Below are positions 45,578-56,757 of a DNA stretch of 64,000 nucleotides, piece by piece (position 1 is the stretch's first letter; each line of letters opens with the position of its first letter). The DNA is from Rostrohypoxylon terebratum (lineage: Eukaryota; Ascomycota; Sordariomycetes; Xylariales; Hypoxylaceae). The translations under genes were made by a program, and so were the position numbers. Location: NCBI GenBank assembly GCA_022497145.1, contig MU385884.1, positions 186,001 to 250,000 of the forward strand, given 5' to 3'. The notes below the pieces were generated by a model. It made no database searches, was not told where the DNA came from, and saw only the letters and a program-made list of their open reading frames with translations.

Positions 45578-46870
45578 TGCTTACCTGCTAGTCTACCTAG
45601 GTCCTAGGACCCCTAGGTACCTACTAGGTTAGTTGTTGACTAAAGCAACCCGGCGTTGATATGGCTGGCTGTGTGGCAGTTGGGAGGACCGTCATATAAG
45701 AAATCATTAAGGAGTGTTCGGGGTAGCCAACAATTAACCGTGGCCGAATGATTTGGATCTCGGTCTGCATAGTGTATCTGCTTATTCCATGGATATTGTG
45801 GGATTTGAAACTGGATTATTGCATACTACCTACTAGGTAGGTGGTTTGAGATGGGAAAAGTCGTTAAAACAACAATATACTATATTATCTAATAAGCCAG
45901 AAACTTCACTTGACCTCTCGGTGCGTGTCAATTGAACCTAATGAGTTAATCAGAATTTGTCTATTTCTGCTGCTAGACAATCAGGCATCCTGACCATCGA
46001 TTGAGTTGTTTGAACTTTGGTTTCTATGACTATGTTATGATAGAGATGGGTTGGACTCGGTCTACAGAAGAGAAAGACATCGATGTCAAGGTCTAAACGA
46101 ACTCCACATGTACCAGGTAAGCATGATCGATGTGTAATTTAATAGACCTAGCTGAAAATCACATTGCGCCGATCATTACACCCTTTACTTTTTCATCGTC
46201 ATCAAATATCTTTTTCTCGGAAGAAAAAGCGCATTTCTTCACGTGTACATGTATACGACTGGAAGTGTTTTTGATATATGACAGATCTATCAACCAGTCA
46301 GCGATAAACGATATTTTCTCGTTAAATACCTACGTAGGTAGGTACCTAAGGTACCTAGATACATTTCTTAATAAGGATCTATGTTTCATCACTCATCATT
46401 GTCCATTCTTCAAGCTAATATGTTTTCATGGGATGAGAATAACTAGATCCCGTGGAGGAATTCCCTCATAGTTTCCTCTTACTTAGTCACATAAGCATCT
46501 AAGACCGACGGCGGGATACACAGGTAACCTCAGTGCCCTCCTCCGGCTAACATTCGAACTAACTACCTAGGACCTAGGTATGCCAGTAACAGACAACTTT
46601 GTTCTTCAATTATTCAACGCCATTGTCAGCTTCCATCTCAAGCCTTGGATGGACCGAGATCATAGACGAACTATTCAAAGGTTTAACATATGTCATAGGT
46701 ACACAAAAGATCATCTTGCATAGGTAGCTACAACAGCTATGAGACCGAGACCATAGCTGAGACTAAAGTGCACTTGCTAACCTCAATACTACCTAGATAA
46801 TTTCAAGAAAGGAATTGTTACCTACCACCACCGTAACTAGGCCGCTAACTAGGTACCTGACCAAGCCATC

Positions 46871-46925
46871 CATATGGTATTCATATGGTATTCATATGGT
46901 ATTCATATGGTATTCATATGGTATT
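46871..46925. repeat. 11-bp tandem repeat, five copies
   Basis: Five perfect copies of CATATGGTATT, each carrying the CATATG palindrome, with a sixth partial copy. Confidence 0.95.
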
Positions 46926-47869
46926 CATATACGATACTTACCTAACTAATAGTCTGTGGTTTCTATGGAAAGCTCACCGTCATGTTAACCTCCATACTCC
47001 ATACAGCATACGATAGCGCGATTCCTCGGCGTCTAACCTCGTTGTCCATGCCAGGATCCCGGAATACGAGAAAACTTTGTTCAATTATTCCAATAACGCT
47101 TCTAAAGAGCCGGGTGATTTTCCGATTACTATGCCATTAATGCAACTCGTGGCCGGACTCGACCTACTTGGTCGCATAGGCAGGGACTAGCGTGTGACAT
47201 ATCCGACACCCTGTTCGCCATGGGATCGGATAGGAGGCCACAAGCAAGAGGTATCGAAACGGGCCCTTTGTTTATGATCTCCGGCTGATTGTGCTATCTT
47301 AAGACTTAGGACGCTTTCTGCTCATGATGGGTTGGAGTAGGCGCTTAAAGTCTCGTGCTTAATACCTAGAATCCTAGATCGTACGTAAGAAATCATCCTA
47401 TCTACATAAACTAACAAGCACGTAATAGATACTCGTGAATGATTGAAGTTACCTAGGTCCTAGGTAGTTAGTGCTTAAGAGCATCATCGGTGATGCCGCA
47501 TTTCAGATACCTTTAACATCCTTGCTGTCAATCACCGGGATCAGATCTCAAACCAACCATCTTAGTTACACATCGCCAAGCTATAACGAGCAATACATTA
47601 CTACTACATACCTCTTATTACCTAGTACCTAATATACGTGGCGCCTCGCTAATCTACAAATGAAGATCTTTACAACCCCGACGCATAAAGAGCTACTCGA
47701 AATGGGGAAAGCGTAACGACACGTAAGAATATTTTTAACTTAAATATATAATAATGATAGTGATGATGATGATAATAATAATATAAATATTTAGTATACT
47801 ACTAGAGCTGGCAAAAGCTACCTCGCTTAAAGCTGTAAGCAGTACAGATCAAGAGGCGTACCTACTAAA

Positions 47870-47908
47870 GGTAGAGGTAGAGGTAGAAATAGAGGTAGAG
47901 GTAGGTAA
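47870..47908. repeat. GGTAGA hexamer array
   Basis: A short array of GGTAGA copies with one variant unit (AATAGA). Confidence 0.8.
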
Positions 47909-50900
47909 GTAGATAGAGACTAGGTAGTCGTGGACAAAAGGTGTGAGCTTAACGCTGCTCTGAACTCACCCTCTGTCGCTCGCTATCTTCTCCCTCGGTT
48001 GTCACGGAGCCCCCCTCCACCACTCTCCCCTAACTTGGAAACGGGACCTCGGAAGTCATGTCCAAAATTGAAATACCGTACCACAGGGACGTACAGTTAG
48101 ATAGGTAGGTCAGTACGGGTGTCGGCGAGTACGGGTATAGGTATGACTTGTGTTCTTGAAATCAATAGAATTTGGTGCTCGTCACTCAAGATCAGGCAGT
48201 ACCGTGCTTAGCCCACAGATAGATCCAGTGACTATTTACCCAGTATCCAAGCGACGGGTGCTTGCATGAATCGGAAACGTGCGGTTGAGGAACTTTCTCG
48301 CTTTTCTCGAGCTTTATTAATCCAGATTCCATCCACCCTGCCTTTACGCGCGAGCCCCCCGTACATTCTTTCACCGGTGGCTGAGCGAGCTATTAACGCG
48401 ATGTCTGCGTTCGGACGTAGTCGGCAGCCCGAATGGGATACTGTCATTCCTCAAAATAGAAAGTAGATCATCATATTACATCGCCGACCGATAATATCTA
48501 GTCGGCGCCAGAGAATGACGGTGGTGAGCACAAGAACCACGTGCGGCTCGTTCACGGAAAACTGAGACAGTGGCTTTATTGCGTATCCTGACGATACAGA
48601 ATGATACAGAACAGGCCCGCCACAAAACATGACGACGGGCAGCTTTCCGAACCAGATCCATCAGCACGGTAACTTTCTGTGGTCATCGAGCACAAGGAGC
48701 CCCCTATCTTAACTAACCCTTGCACCTCTGTTCCCTCGAACCACATGACGAAACGAGTATTACCGCTGCAGAAGTCGGTCGTGTTTGTAAATTACCGGGC
48801 ACCAACCGACCAGCTTGTTGAGATGTTCCACATCATCAGACCCACGGGGCGACGGGAACTCGCATGCCCATTGCAATCGCTGACATGTTACAGGTTGTCG
48901 AGTCCCAGCAGTCCGGTAACAGTTTCACGGCAAAGCAACATATCCTTTCCCGAATTCTCTACACCCTGGTCAAGCAACTGCTGAAATAAGAAAAAAAAAT
49001 GTGGGAGGATTTAGCCTGCCTCTCACTGACCGGCGTCTCGGTGCCCTTAGAAAGACCATTGAGTGTCACAACTTTTTTCTACACGGGGTTATTCAGATCG
49101 CGCTGAGCAATTTCTAGAAAGCGAGCCTTCAAGGTTACTCGGAACGACATTTCATCATAACTGGCTCCCCAGCCGGCTGAGCGCATCATCCCACGGCGAC
49201 ATACCGTCATGTTATACGCTATTGTCGTTAACTAGTAGGTAAAGCATCCCAATGTACTTCATGTCGGATTCGAGTCTCAGTCCGAAGCGAGGGACTCGAG
49301 AAATACTCGTACCTATCGCACCTATCGACGTGACTAGCAAGGGGAATTTCAATTTAGTCATCAGCCAGATCCTATAGTACCTAGGTCCTAGGTCCTAAGT
49401 ACCTACATGGTGTTTAACAAACCATTAATATACTTGATACACATCAGCAATATAGATGTTTATAATGTATAGATCTTATACGTCGATAAGAGAGCGACCG
49501 TTAATGAGCACTGCTTTTACGCCGCGACTCTACGAACTCTCTCTGAAGGGGAAGTATCTATTGGAGGCCTAAGTAGGTAACTGACACAAGCCCTCCTAGG
49601 TGCTTGTCGCACAGCAGGGCACGCACGTCTGTTTTACGGACGTAAAATTGCTGAGGTCGGAGTACACGCATCGCTGCAGGATCGAGGGCCACACGGAGAT
49701 GAGGTACCCAGCAACGGATAGCTGCTTACATCTCAAGCGCTTTAACTTTCTTCATACCATATCATCTCATACGTGATCGAACTTGGAACTATATCGTTAG
49801 ACGTAGAAGCTAATTTAGAAAGTCCTCGTCATGCGGTTCCTGTGATCATGGTCCAATATTGCAGGTGGCGGAAAAGGGGGAACATAACAAGAAGTTAGCG
49901 ACCGCCGCGTTGAAGACTTAAAGCAGCTGAAGCTTGCCGGTGGATCCATGCAGTTGATATTAACGCGAAGCTGCAGCAATTTCATTGATGTGACCTTGGT
50001 CACTTCCCAGGTGCGTACAACATTTGATGTCGAGTCTTATAGAAACAAGAAAACTTTATAAGCTTGAATCGAAGCAAGTTTTAAGTAATCACTGGAAATT
50101 TCAACCTTACCTCGGTGTGTATGCGTTCTTCCCATCCATCCGTGTATTAATATCATCGTCATTTAATCTAGTGCACTTTTATAGCGTCGTTAGATCTAAC
50201 GTGGGGGGGATAAATAGGTACTTATAGGTAAGCTATCGCCGTGACGAGAGAATGGGTTTATACTCGGACAGATAAGAAAGAGTAGAGCTGAGAATGGTGT
50301 AAGGAATAATTTCAAGATAAAAATCAAATGATAAATGACGAGTTAGTAACTTATCAACACTATGAAAAGATCCGAACCAGTTCTCGGGATAGCGGCAGGA
50401 CGTTTATAGATCGACTCTCAGGTTCACATGAACTACCTACCTGGTGGCTTGGAACACCACGTTTCTTGTAAGGATGTTCAGTAACGCGTGGAGGGGATGA
50501 TCTATCACGTCTCGGCATACTTCGATGCTGCAAGGGCTCGAAACATTTATATTAAACAGTGAGATGTCTAATCTCATTTTTTTTTTGCCATCCCACCCTC
50601 TTCCTCGAGGAACCGAGGAACAAGACAAAGCCGTTATGGTCGAGGAGAGAAGTACTAGATCCCGTAGGCTCGAAAAGCACGTAGCAGATCCTACAAAGCG
50701 ATGTGTAGGACGAGGCTTTAGACCCAGAATGTTAATAGCGGTCATCACGTTAAACTAAATGCTTGCCCGGGGGCTTGGGAGAGACGTCGGGATAGGCAAC
50801 GTTGTGAATCACGGAATGTCGAACCGTACAAGCTTGCCCTGGCCTGGGAAACGATACTAGGATGAGCTCGCCAAGCTGGCGGTCGAGAGATGGCAGGCCA

Positions 50901-51097
50901 GATCGTCGGTTCCCTCTTCGCTATTACAGGGCGAATGACAACGGGAATCCCACCCTCTAGGCAATCCTGGCTTCTGCTGTGAACGTCGTACGGCATATGT
51001 GGTAATGTAGTAGCGTCGTGTTACTTCATCTTTTTTCTAAGCGCTAGGATCGGGAACGCCTTAGAAGGAGATGGGACATGGGACATGGGAAAAAGGG

Positions 51098-51138
51098 AAA
51101 AGGGGAGAAGGGAGAAGAAGGGAGAAGAAGGGAGAAGG
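51098..51138. repeat. purine-only GGGAGAA repeat tract
   Basis: A run of almost only A and G in GGGAGAA/GGGAGAAGAA units, an asymmetric strand composition. Confidence 0.8.
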
Positions 51139-51402
51139 GTGTGCGCAAGATCTAAAGAGAACAATCTTTCGCTGCATAATCTCTGCGCACCTAAGCATCT
51201 TCTCGTTTCCCGTTACTGTTCTTGGCCAAGCCTCTGTTGTCGATAGATGAAATCTCATGTCCTTGGTGTCGCCTACTTTGCAGCGCTCACACACGTACTT
51301 ACACGCATATTCCCTCCAACCTTCGGCGCTTTGGGGCTGTCAAGCGAGTTTTCGGCGCGCCCATTTCTTTGCTTACCTACCTTTCTAGGTGTCCCATCTC
51401 AT

Positions 51403-51444
51403 CTTAAGACTTGAGTCTTAAGACTTAAGTACTACTTAAGTCTT
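51403..51444. repeat. pair of adjacent palindromes around ACTTAAGT
   Basis: A 20-bp imperfect palindrome (51403-51422) overlaps a 25-bp palindrome made of two perfect 12-bp arms (AAGACTTAAGTA and TACTTAAGTCTT) around one C (51420-51444). Confidence 0.85.
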
Positions 51445-54400
51445 AGGTACCTACCCTTATGTATTGTACGTAGGTCCTAGTACTCATTTCGCTCGTCTCT
51501 TCCGTCTCATTTATTTCGTCGCCTCGCGCGGACCATCGCAGCCTTTCCGTGCTACGATACCTAAATGGTAGTAGTACCTGGTTATCCTGATAGCCGAACT
51601 TCGGGCTGGGACGAAACTAATGAGGCAATGAAGGCCCCTTGCGTGAGAGACGAAGACGAGAAGAGAGACTGTGCCTGGCTAAGCAGCGCTACGTGTGATT
51701 GACGCCGCCGTAATGCTGCAGTCCACCAGGTTCTGTCATACTACCGAATGGGAAAAGGTGGAGTACTGACACCGAGAGGAGGGATAGACTCCTAGAGGGA
51801 TCGATCTTCAATGCCTTCCCCTGGTCGGTCAAATAAGCTCTGAAACCCTGCCGGTACTATGGCTGGCCCATTCTCGGCCTGAGCCGAATGTTATGGTTCC
51901 TCCAGTTTTATGTGGCTGCATCCGTGCATAGACAAGAGAGCATGTGAGCGGCAACTATTCTAAGTGAAGCTCGCAAATGCTACCTTCATACCACTACCCA
52001 ATGTTACCACTATGTACATTGTATGTTGACTGCATATGCACGAGCCTGAGATCCTTGCATATTCCATCACGCAACCTTGTCCATAATAAGCCATCTCCCA
52101 CATCCTCCCACCTCCCCTTTTCTTTTCTTCCCGACCCCACTATAAGCAGGTCACCAATTTCCCTTGTCAAAAGACGGAAGACCCACGGTGTCTACTACGT
52201 AGTAGGTACTAAGTAGTAGGTACGTACTGAGCAGGTAGGTAAGACTTAAGTATGTCTGGTACGTCAAAAATATCTAGCGGGTGATCGCCATCATGGGTTC
52301 GTTTTTGCTTTACCTTCCTTCGGTGACGATGAATCTATGGAGAATGGAGAAACATACCTAGGTACCTAAGTCCTAGGTAATAGGGATACGTAAATTCGTA
52401 CTTAATTGGCTGATTGGCGGTAGTACTAGTATAAAGACAGTAACGGGGAGGCTTTTGGCGAAGAGTAGATCAGCGATGATGATTGCCCGTGGCTTACTTT
52501 TTTTTTTCGATGAAGATGGCCCTTACATGAGTATTATCGAATGGATGGCAAATGCTGTCCCCGCGGGCTGTCTGCAACAACTGAGCTAACTTATTTTTAC
52601 TGTCCAATTTCCAAATTCGTCGTTGTCGACACGCGCCGACTTTTTTTTAGTCAAGTCGTAGCTAAATCTATCCGCCTTTGTTTATAATATATAAGTATAG
52701 ACGTGCTTGACATTGCCCTAGTAGCGGTTAACTTTGAAATTTGATGGCTCGGCGATCACAGCGTTTGAAAAAGGCCAGGGGCGGTGGTCAGCTATAGGTA
52801 GTAGGTACTACATAGTAGGACCTAGGACCTAGGTACGTAGTCGTACAGCTGGTACTACTTTATTATCTTGGTCCCAGTAGACGGGGACGTGCTACCTTAC
52901 CATGGGGGGGTTTCCATCGCGAATCTGCGACAAACCTTGAAGTAAGACGGGGAGAGGCAGCTGTTCCCGGTATCCAAGGCCCTATATTTCGAACTCATCG
53001 GCAGACGGCTCGCCCCAGTACTCAGGTAGCCAGGTAGTCAGAGTACTAATATGTAAGGTAGAGGAGAGGGGCGGACACTGGGGACATTCACAGCTGACGA
53101 AGCATGTGCGAGACATCCAATGGGAACCAACCGGACTTTAGCCCAAACTATTGGGACCCGAACTTGAAAAAATCGCGTACGACCTAGGTCCTAAGGTTTC
53201 TGTATGCTACTTTAGTGTGCTGGGTATTATACGTACGGCGAGGTCTATCGAAACAATAATAGAATCTAAACGTTGGTTCAAGGAAATACGCATGCGTTCG
53301 CGGACGTGATAAAATACCACGCGCCTACAACTATCAACACCACCAACTGTCTATAGAACATAAGAACATGCTATCAAAGGTTACATCACAAGATCCCAAA
53401 AGAAAGCCGTGAATTGGACGATCAGCCCTGCTGTGGCCTTTAACAACGACGCGAAGCCAATGTCATCTCAGCGCGAAGGACGTATCCTATCGTCGTGGGC
53501 TCCCGTACGACGCTGGAAATGCACTTGGGCAGTTCCGCGAAGCCCGCATCTCAAGCCAGAGGATGGATCATTGCGACAAGATGCTCGTTTTCCCACGCTA
53601 ACCGTATACGGCCGTTATCGAAGATCTTGGAAGAGGTGTGACGATCAAGTCTTGACGTGCCTAGGATTAATGAATCTTGGAACCAGTGTGAGGGTATCAC
53701 TGAATTTATGAGGCTACCGTCCTTATGTACGTACCTAATACTTAAGACTTTATTATTAAGTACGTATGTATTACTAGGGGAATTAATTCCCTTCGACCCC
53801 CAGATCTTTCCAATTTACTACCTGCAAGGTATAGAGCTGGGTGGTGAGTAACATTAAGCATAATCCAATCTCGGTCCAGGGTCTTATGAGATTAGATCGG
53901 TGTGGAGATAACCTCGAGTCGCTGACGAGGATTAATATCGACAAGGGACATGCTTAGCCAGGGTGATAGTGATGGGCATTAAGTAACTCCACGAGACTTT
54001 TTATGCCCGTTTATGCCACTTTTAACTGAATATGATATAAACACGTAAACATTTTATAACTTACGAGTCACCGTGGCACATAAACGCAGTCGTACTTAAA
54101 GCTTTACGATATAGAAAAAGCTTGATATAAGCTACGTAAAAGCCTTTTAGACCGGATATCGTAGATGTAGGCATTTCGCATAAAAAAGGTATTTACCGTA
54201 TGACTGCATCTTATATCACTGTACAGACGCCGCAACATCATTAAAATCCCTGCGACAGGGTCTTCCCACCGCCAAGGGCGATCATCATACGAGAGTACGT
54301 GTTAGTACTAGAGTACTAGGAGTAAGAAGTATCATGTAACTGGTAATTCCTAGTACATACCCAGTCGTATTATGTGAATATGAATGGTATCGTTTTCATC

Positions 54401-55687
54401 AAGTATAAACACTTAGGCAGTTATATTCGGATGCGATAAAGGCTTCCGGAGTGGTGTTGTTTTTTACTCTAATTTCTCAAATTTCAATACATGCTGTCTA
54501 CACGGGATAAATGATGTGTTTGCCCCTTATTACCCAAATAAAAATGAGTTGATGTGGGAGATGACTTTCATACAACACGCCTTGCTTAAGACTGGAGTGC
54601 GGCAAGTAGAAAAACAATAGCAAGCTTAGAAAGGAAAGATTTTGGTATCGTCGAGGATTCTTTTATTGGAACTTTTTTTATGAAGCGGGTGTCAGTCTCG
54701 ATGAACGACAAGGGCAAAACTGACGCCTCCTACGTTGTGATACCTAAGCAATCTATCATTCAACAAATGATGCCGCTCGCTCCGGACTTAACGAGACTTG
54801 TATGTTTACTTACTCTCGATATATGGCATATATCCATTATAGTCCTAAGTCAACATCTCCGAGCACAACACATGGCTAGTAGGTATTGATTTCGGACTAC
54901 GCGGATATCGCCAGCTTCGAATCGTCCGTTCCTCTACTACAATTCTCATGCCACATTGGCTTTTAATCGAGAAACTGGTCACAATTCGCCCGTGGATAGT
55001 CTTAGTGCGTAGGTATATATACTGTGGCTTGATTCTTGCATCCTAGGTTATGTACCCGGATCCAATGGACTTTACAATCAAATCCCCTTTTGACTATTAC
55101 CTCAAAAGTCTGTGTGCGAAGTCGCGAAGTCCGGATAATACGTCCAAGCTAGTTCACCGATGTGCCAGCAGCAGTTGGAAAACAGCATCGCCACTAGGTG
55201 ATCATTCCAAGAGACTGTAGCAAAAGTTCTGTCTTCTCACGGCACTTGTCACGGCATGTGAGTTCAACATTTTTATCGTTATATGCTAGCCCTCTTTCGT
55301 AACGTTTTGCTCACCTGTCCTTGGCATGTTGCTTTTTTCCTTGCCCCTTCTCTTGCGAATAGCTACTTTTACGCGGAATAGAGATTTGTCGCTAGCATTC
55401 CTACACACGGAGGAAAGGACCGAATATTTGAGAAAGCTCCGGCAAATCGTCAGCTTTCAAAAAAAAAAGTTTTACACACAGGTATCTTTCAGAGGCGTCG
55501 GTCCCAAGGCCGATGATCCGAAGAAGAAAAAGTCAAGATGCCGCCAAGAGAAAAGTTCCTAAACCCGCCTCTCAAGTACTAAAGTACATACCTATATAGG
55601 AGGTACCTAGTGATATTTTCTAAAAGTAAGGGTTGGGGTGTCACTAGGCGCGGCTGATGCCGTCTATCATTCTCTCTCTCACACACG

Positions 55688-55920
55688 GGGGGGGGGGGGG
55701 GGCCCCCCCCCCCCCCCCCCCGCGCCCCCCCAACAAGCACAAGAAGAGAAAGAACAAAATAAAAAAACAAAAATCGAAAAAATAAAGAAAANNNNNNNNN
55801 NCAAAACAAAATACTTGGTTCAGTTTTTTTTTTTATAAAATCTCGTGTTGGGTTGTTAATAGGGGGGGCTTTTTGCTTTTTTTCCCCCCCCCCCCCCACA
55901 CGCCCCCCCCCCCCCCCCCC
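55688..55920. other. homopolymer block with 10-N gap
   Basis: A G-run runs straight into a C-run, then C-rich and A-rich sequence leads to N (55792-55801), followed by T-, G- and C-runs. This is most likely a poorly resolved assembly join. Confidence 0.8.
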
Positions 55921-56463
55921 CTCTCGCTTCTCTCTCTCTCTTTGCAAGTCTCGCCGAATAACATAAATATCTACAATGTTTACATACATACCTGGTAATT
56001 ACCTGTTTACTTATAACCCAACTACCTAAGACGGTTTGGTCACGGTGACGAGGACGGTTACCAAAGCATCAGCTCACGAGGATATGGAGTAGCAACCCTT
56101 GGCTGCGAACTCCTAGGTCATCCCACCCATCTAAACCAGGTCAGAGATCTCTACAGATGGCTGTCCACATCTCCATTGGCCTGCGGAGATCGTCCAATAG
56201 CTGCATAAGCTAAAGGAATAAAGTGACCGACCAATCACATCCCCGGCTACACACCCCTTTCTGGTAATCCCACCACACTCCCCTGCTCATCGATCTACAC
56301 TACACTAGCATATGCGTCCCCATCTTTAAAGGCTCTACATAGTACTAGACGTATCGTTAGGTCGATTTTAGACGTGAGAAAAGAAAAAGCATATTGCAGA
56401 GGAACCTATGTTATTTTTCATGCGGCCATCCAATCATGTTTTCGATATGCCATATACTACTTC

Positions 56464-56520
56464 TTCTACTGCTACTAATACCGCTACTACTGCTACTACT
56501 GCTGCTACTGCTGCTGCTAG
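56464..56520. repeat. CTG/CTA trinucleotide repeat
   Basis: An interrupted array of CTACTG/CTGCTG units outside any recognised gene. Confidence 0.85.
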
Positions 56521-56604
56521 CTCTGTTTTTATCTGGCTAATTATGCTACATCTTATGCTAACCGCTACCTACTAAAGGCAGAGTTGCGAGAAGTATACTT
56601 ATGC

Positions 56605-56670
56605 TAATACCAATACCAATACCAATACCAATACCAATACCAACACCAATACCAATATTAATACCAATAC
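56605..56670. repeat. ATACCA hexamer array
   Basis: About ten copies of an AATACC unit with a few substitutions. Confidence 0.9.
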
Positions 56671-56712
56671 TACTACTAGGTACGCAGGTGGACACTATTC
56701 ATCCGTATCATT

Positions 56713-56757
56713 GATACACACACACGCACACGCACACATACATACATACATACATAC
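56713..56757. repeat. CA/CATA microsatellite
   Basis: A CA-dinucleotide array passes into ACAT tetramers. Confidence 0.85.

Noticed and set aside
46871..46925. Possible CRISPR-like array
   Set aside because: Direct 11-bp tandem units without spacers in a eukaryotic genome; an ordinary minisatellite.
53409..53711. 100-codon frame on plus and an open stretch on minus
   Set aside because: No recognised motif, interrupted on minus; insufficient to call a gene or relic.
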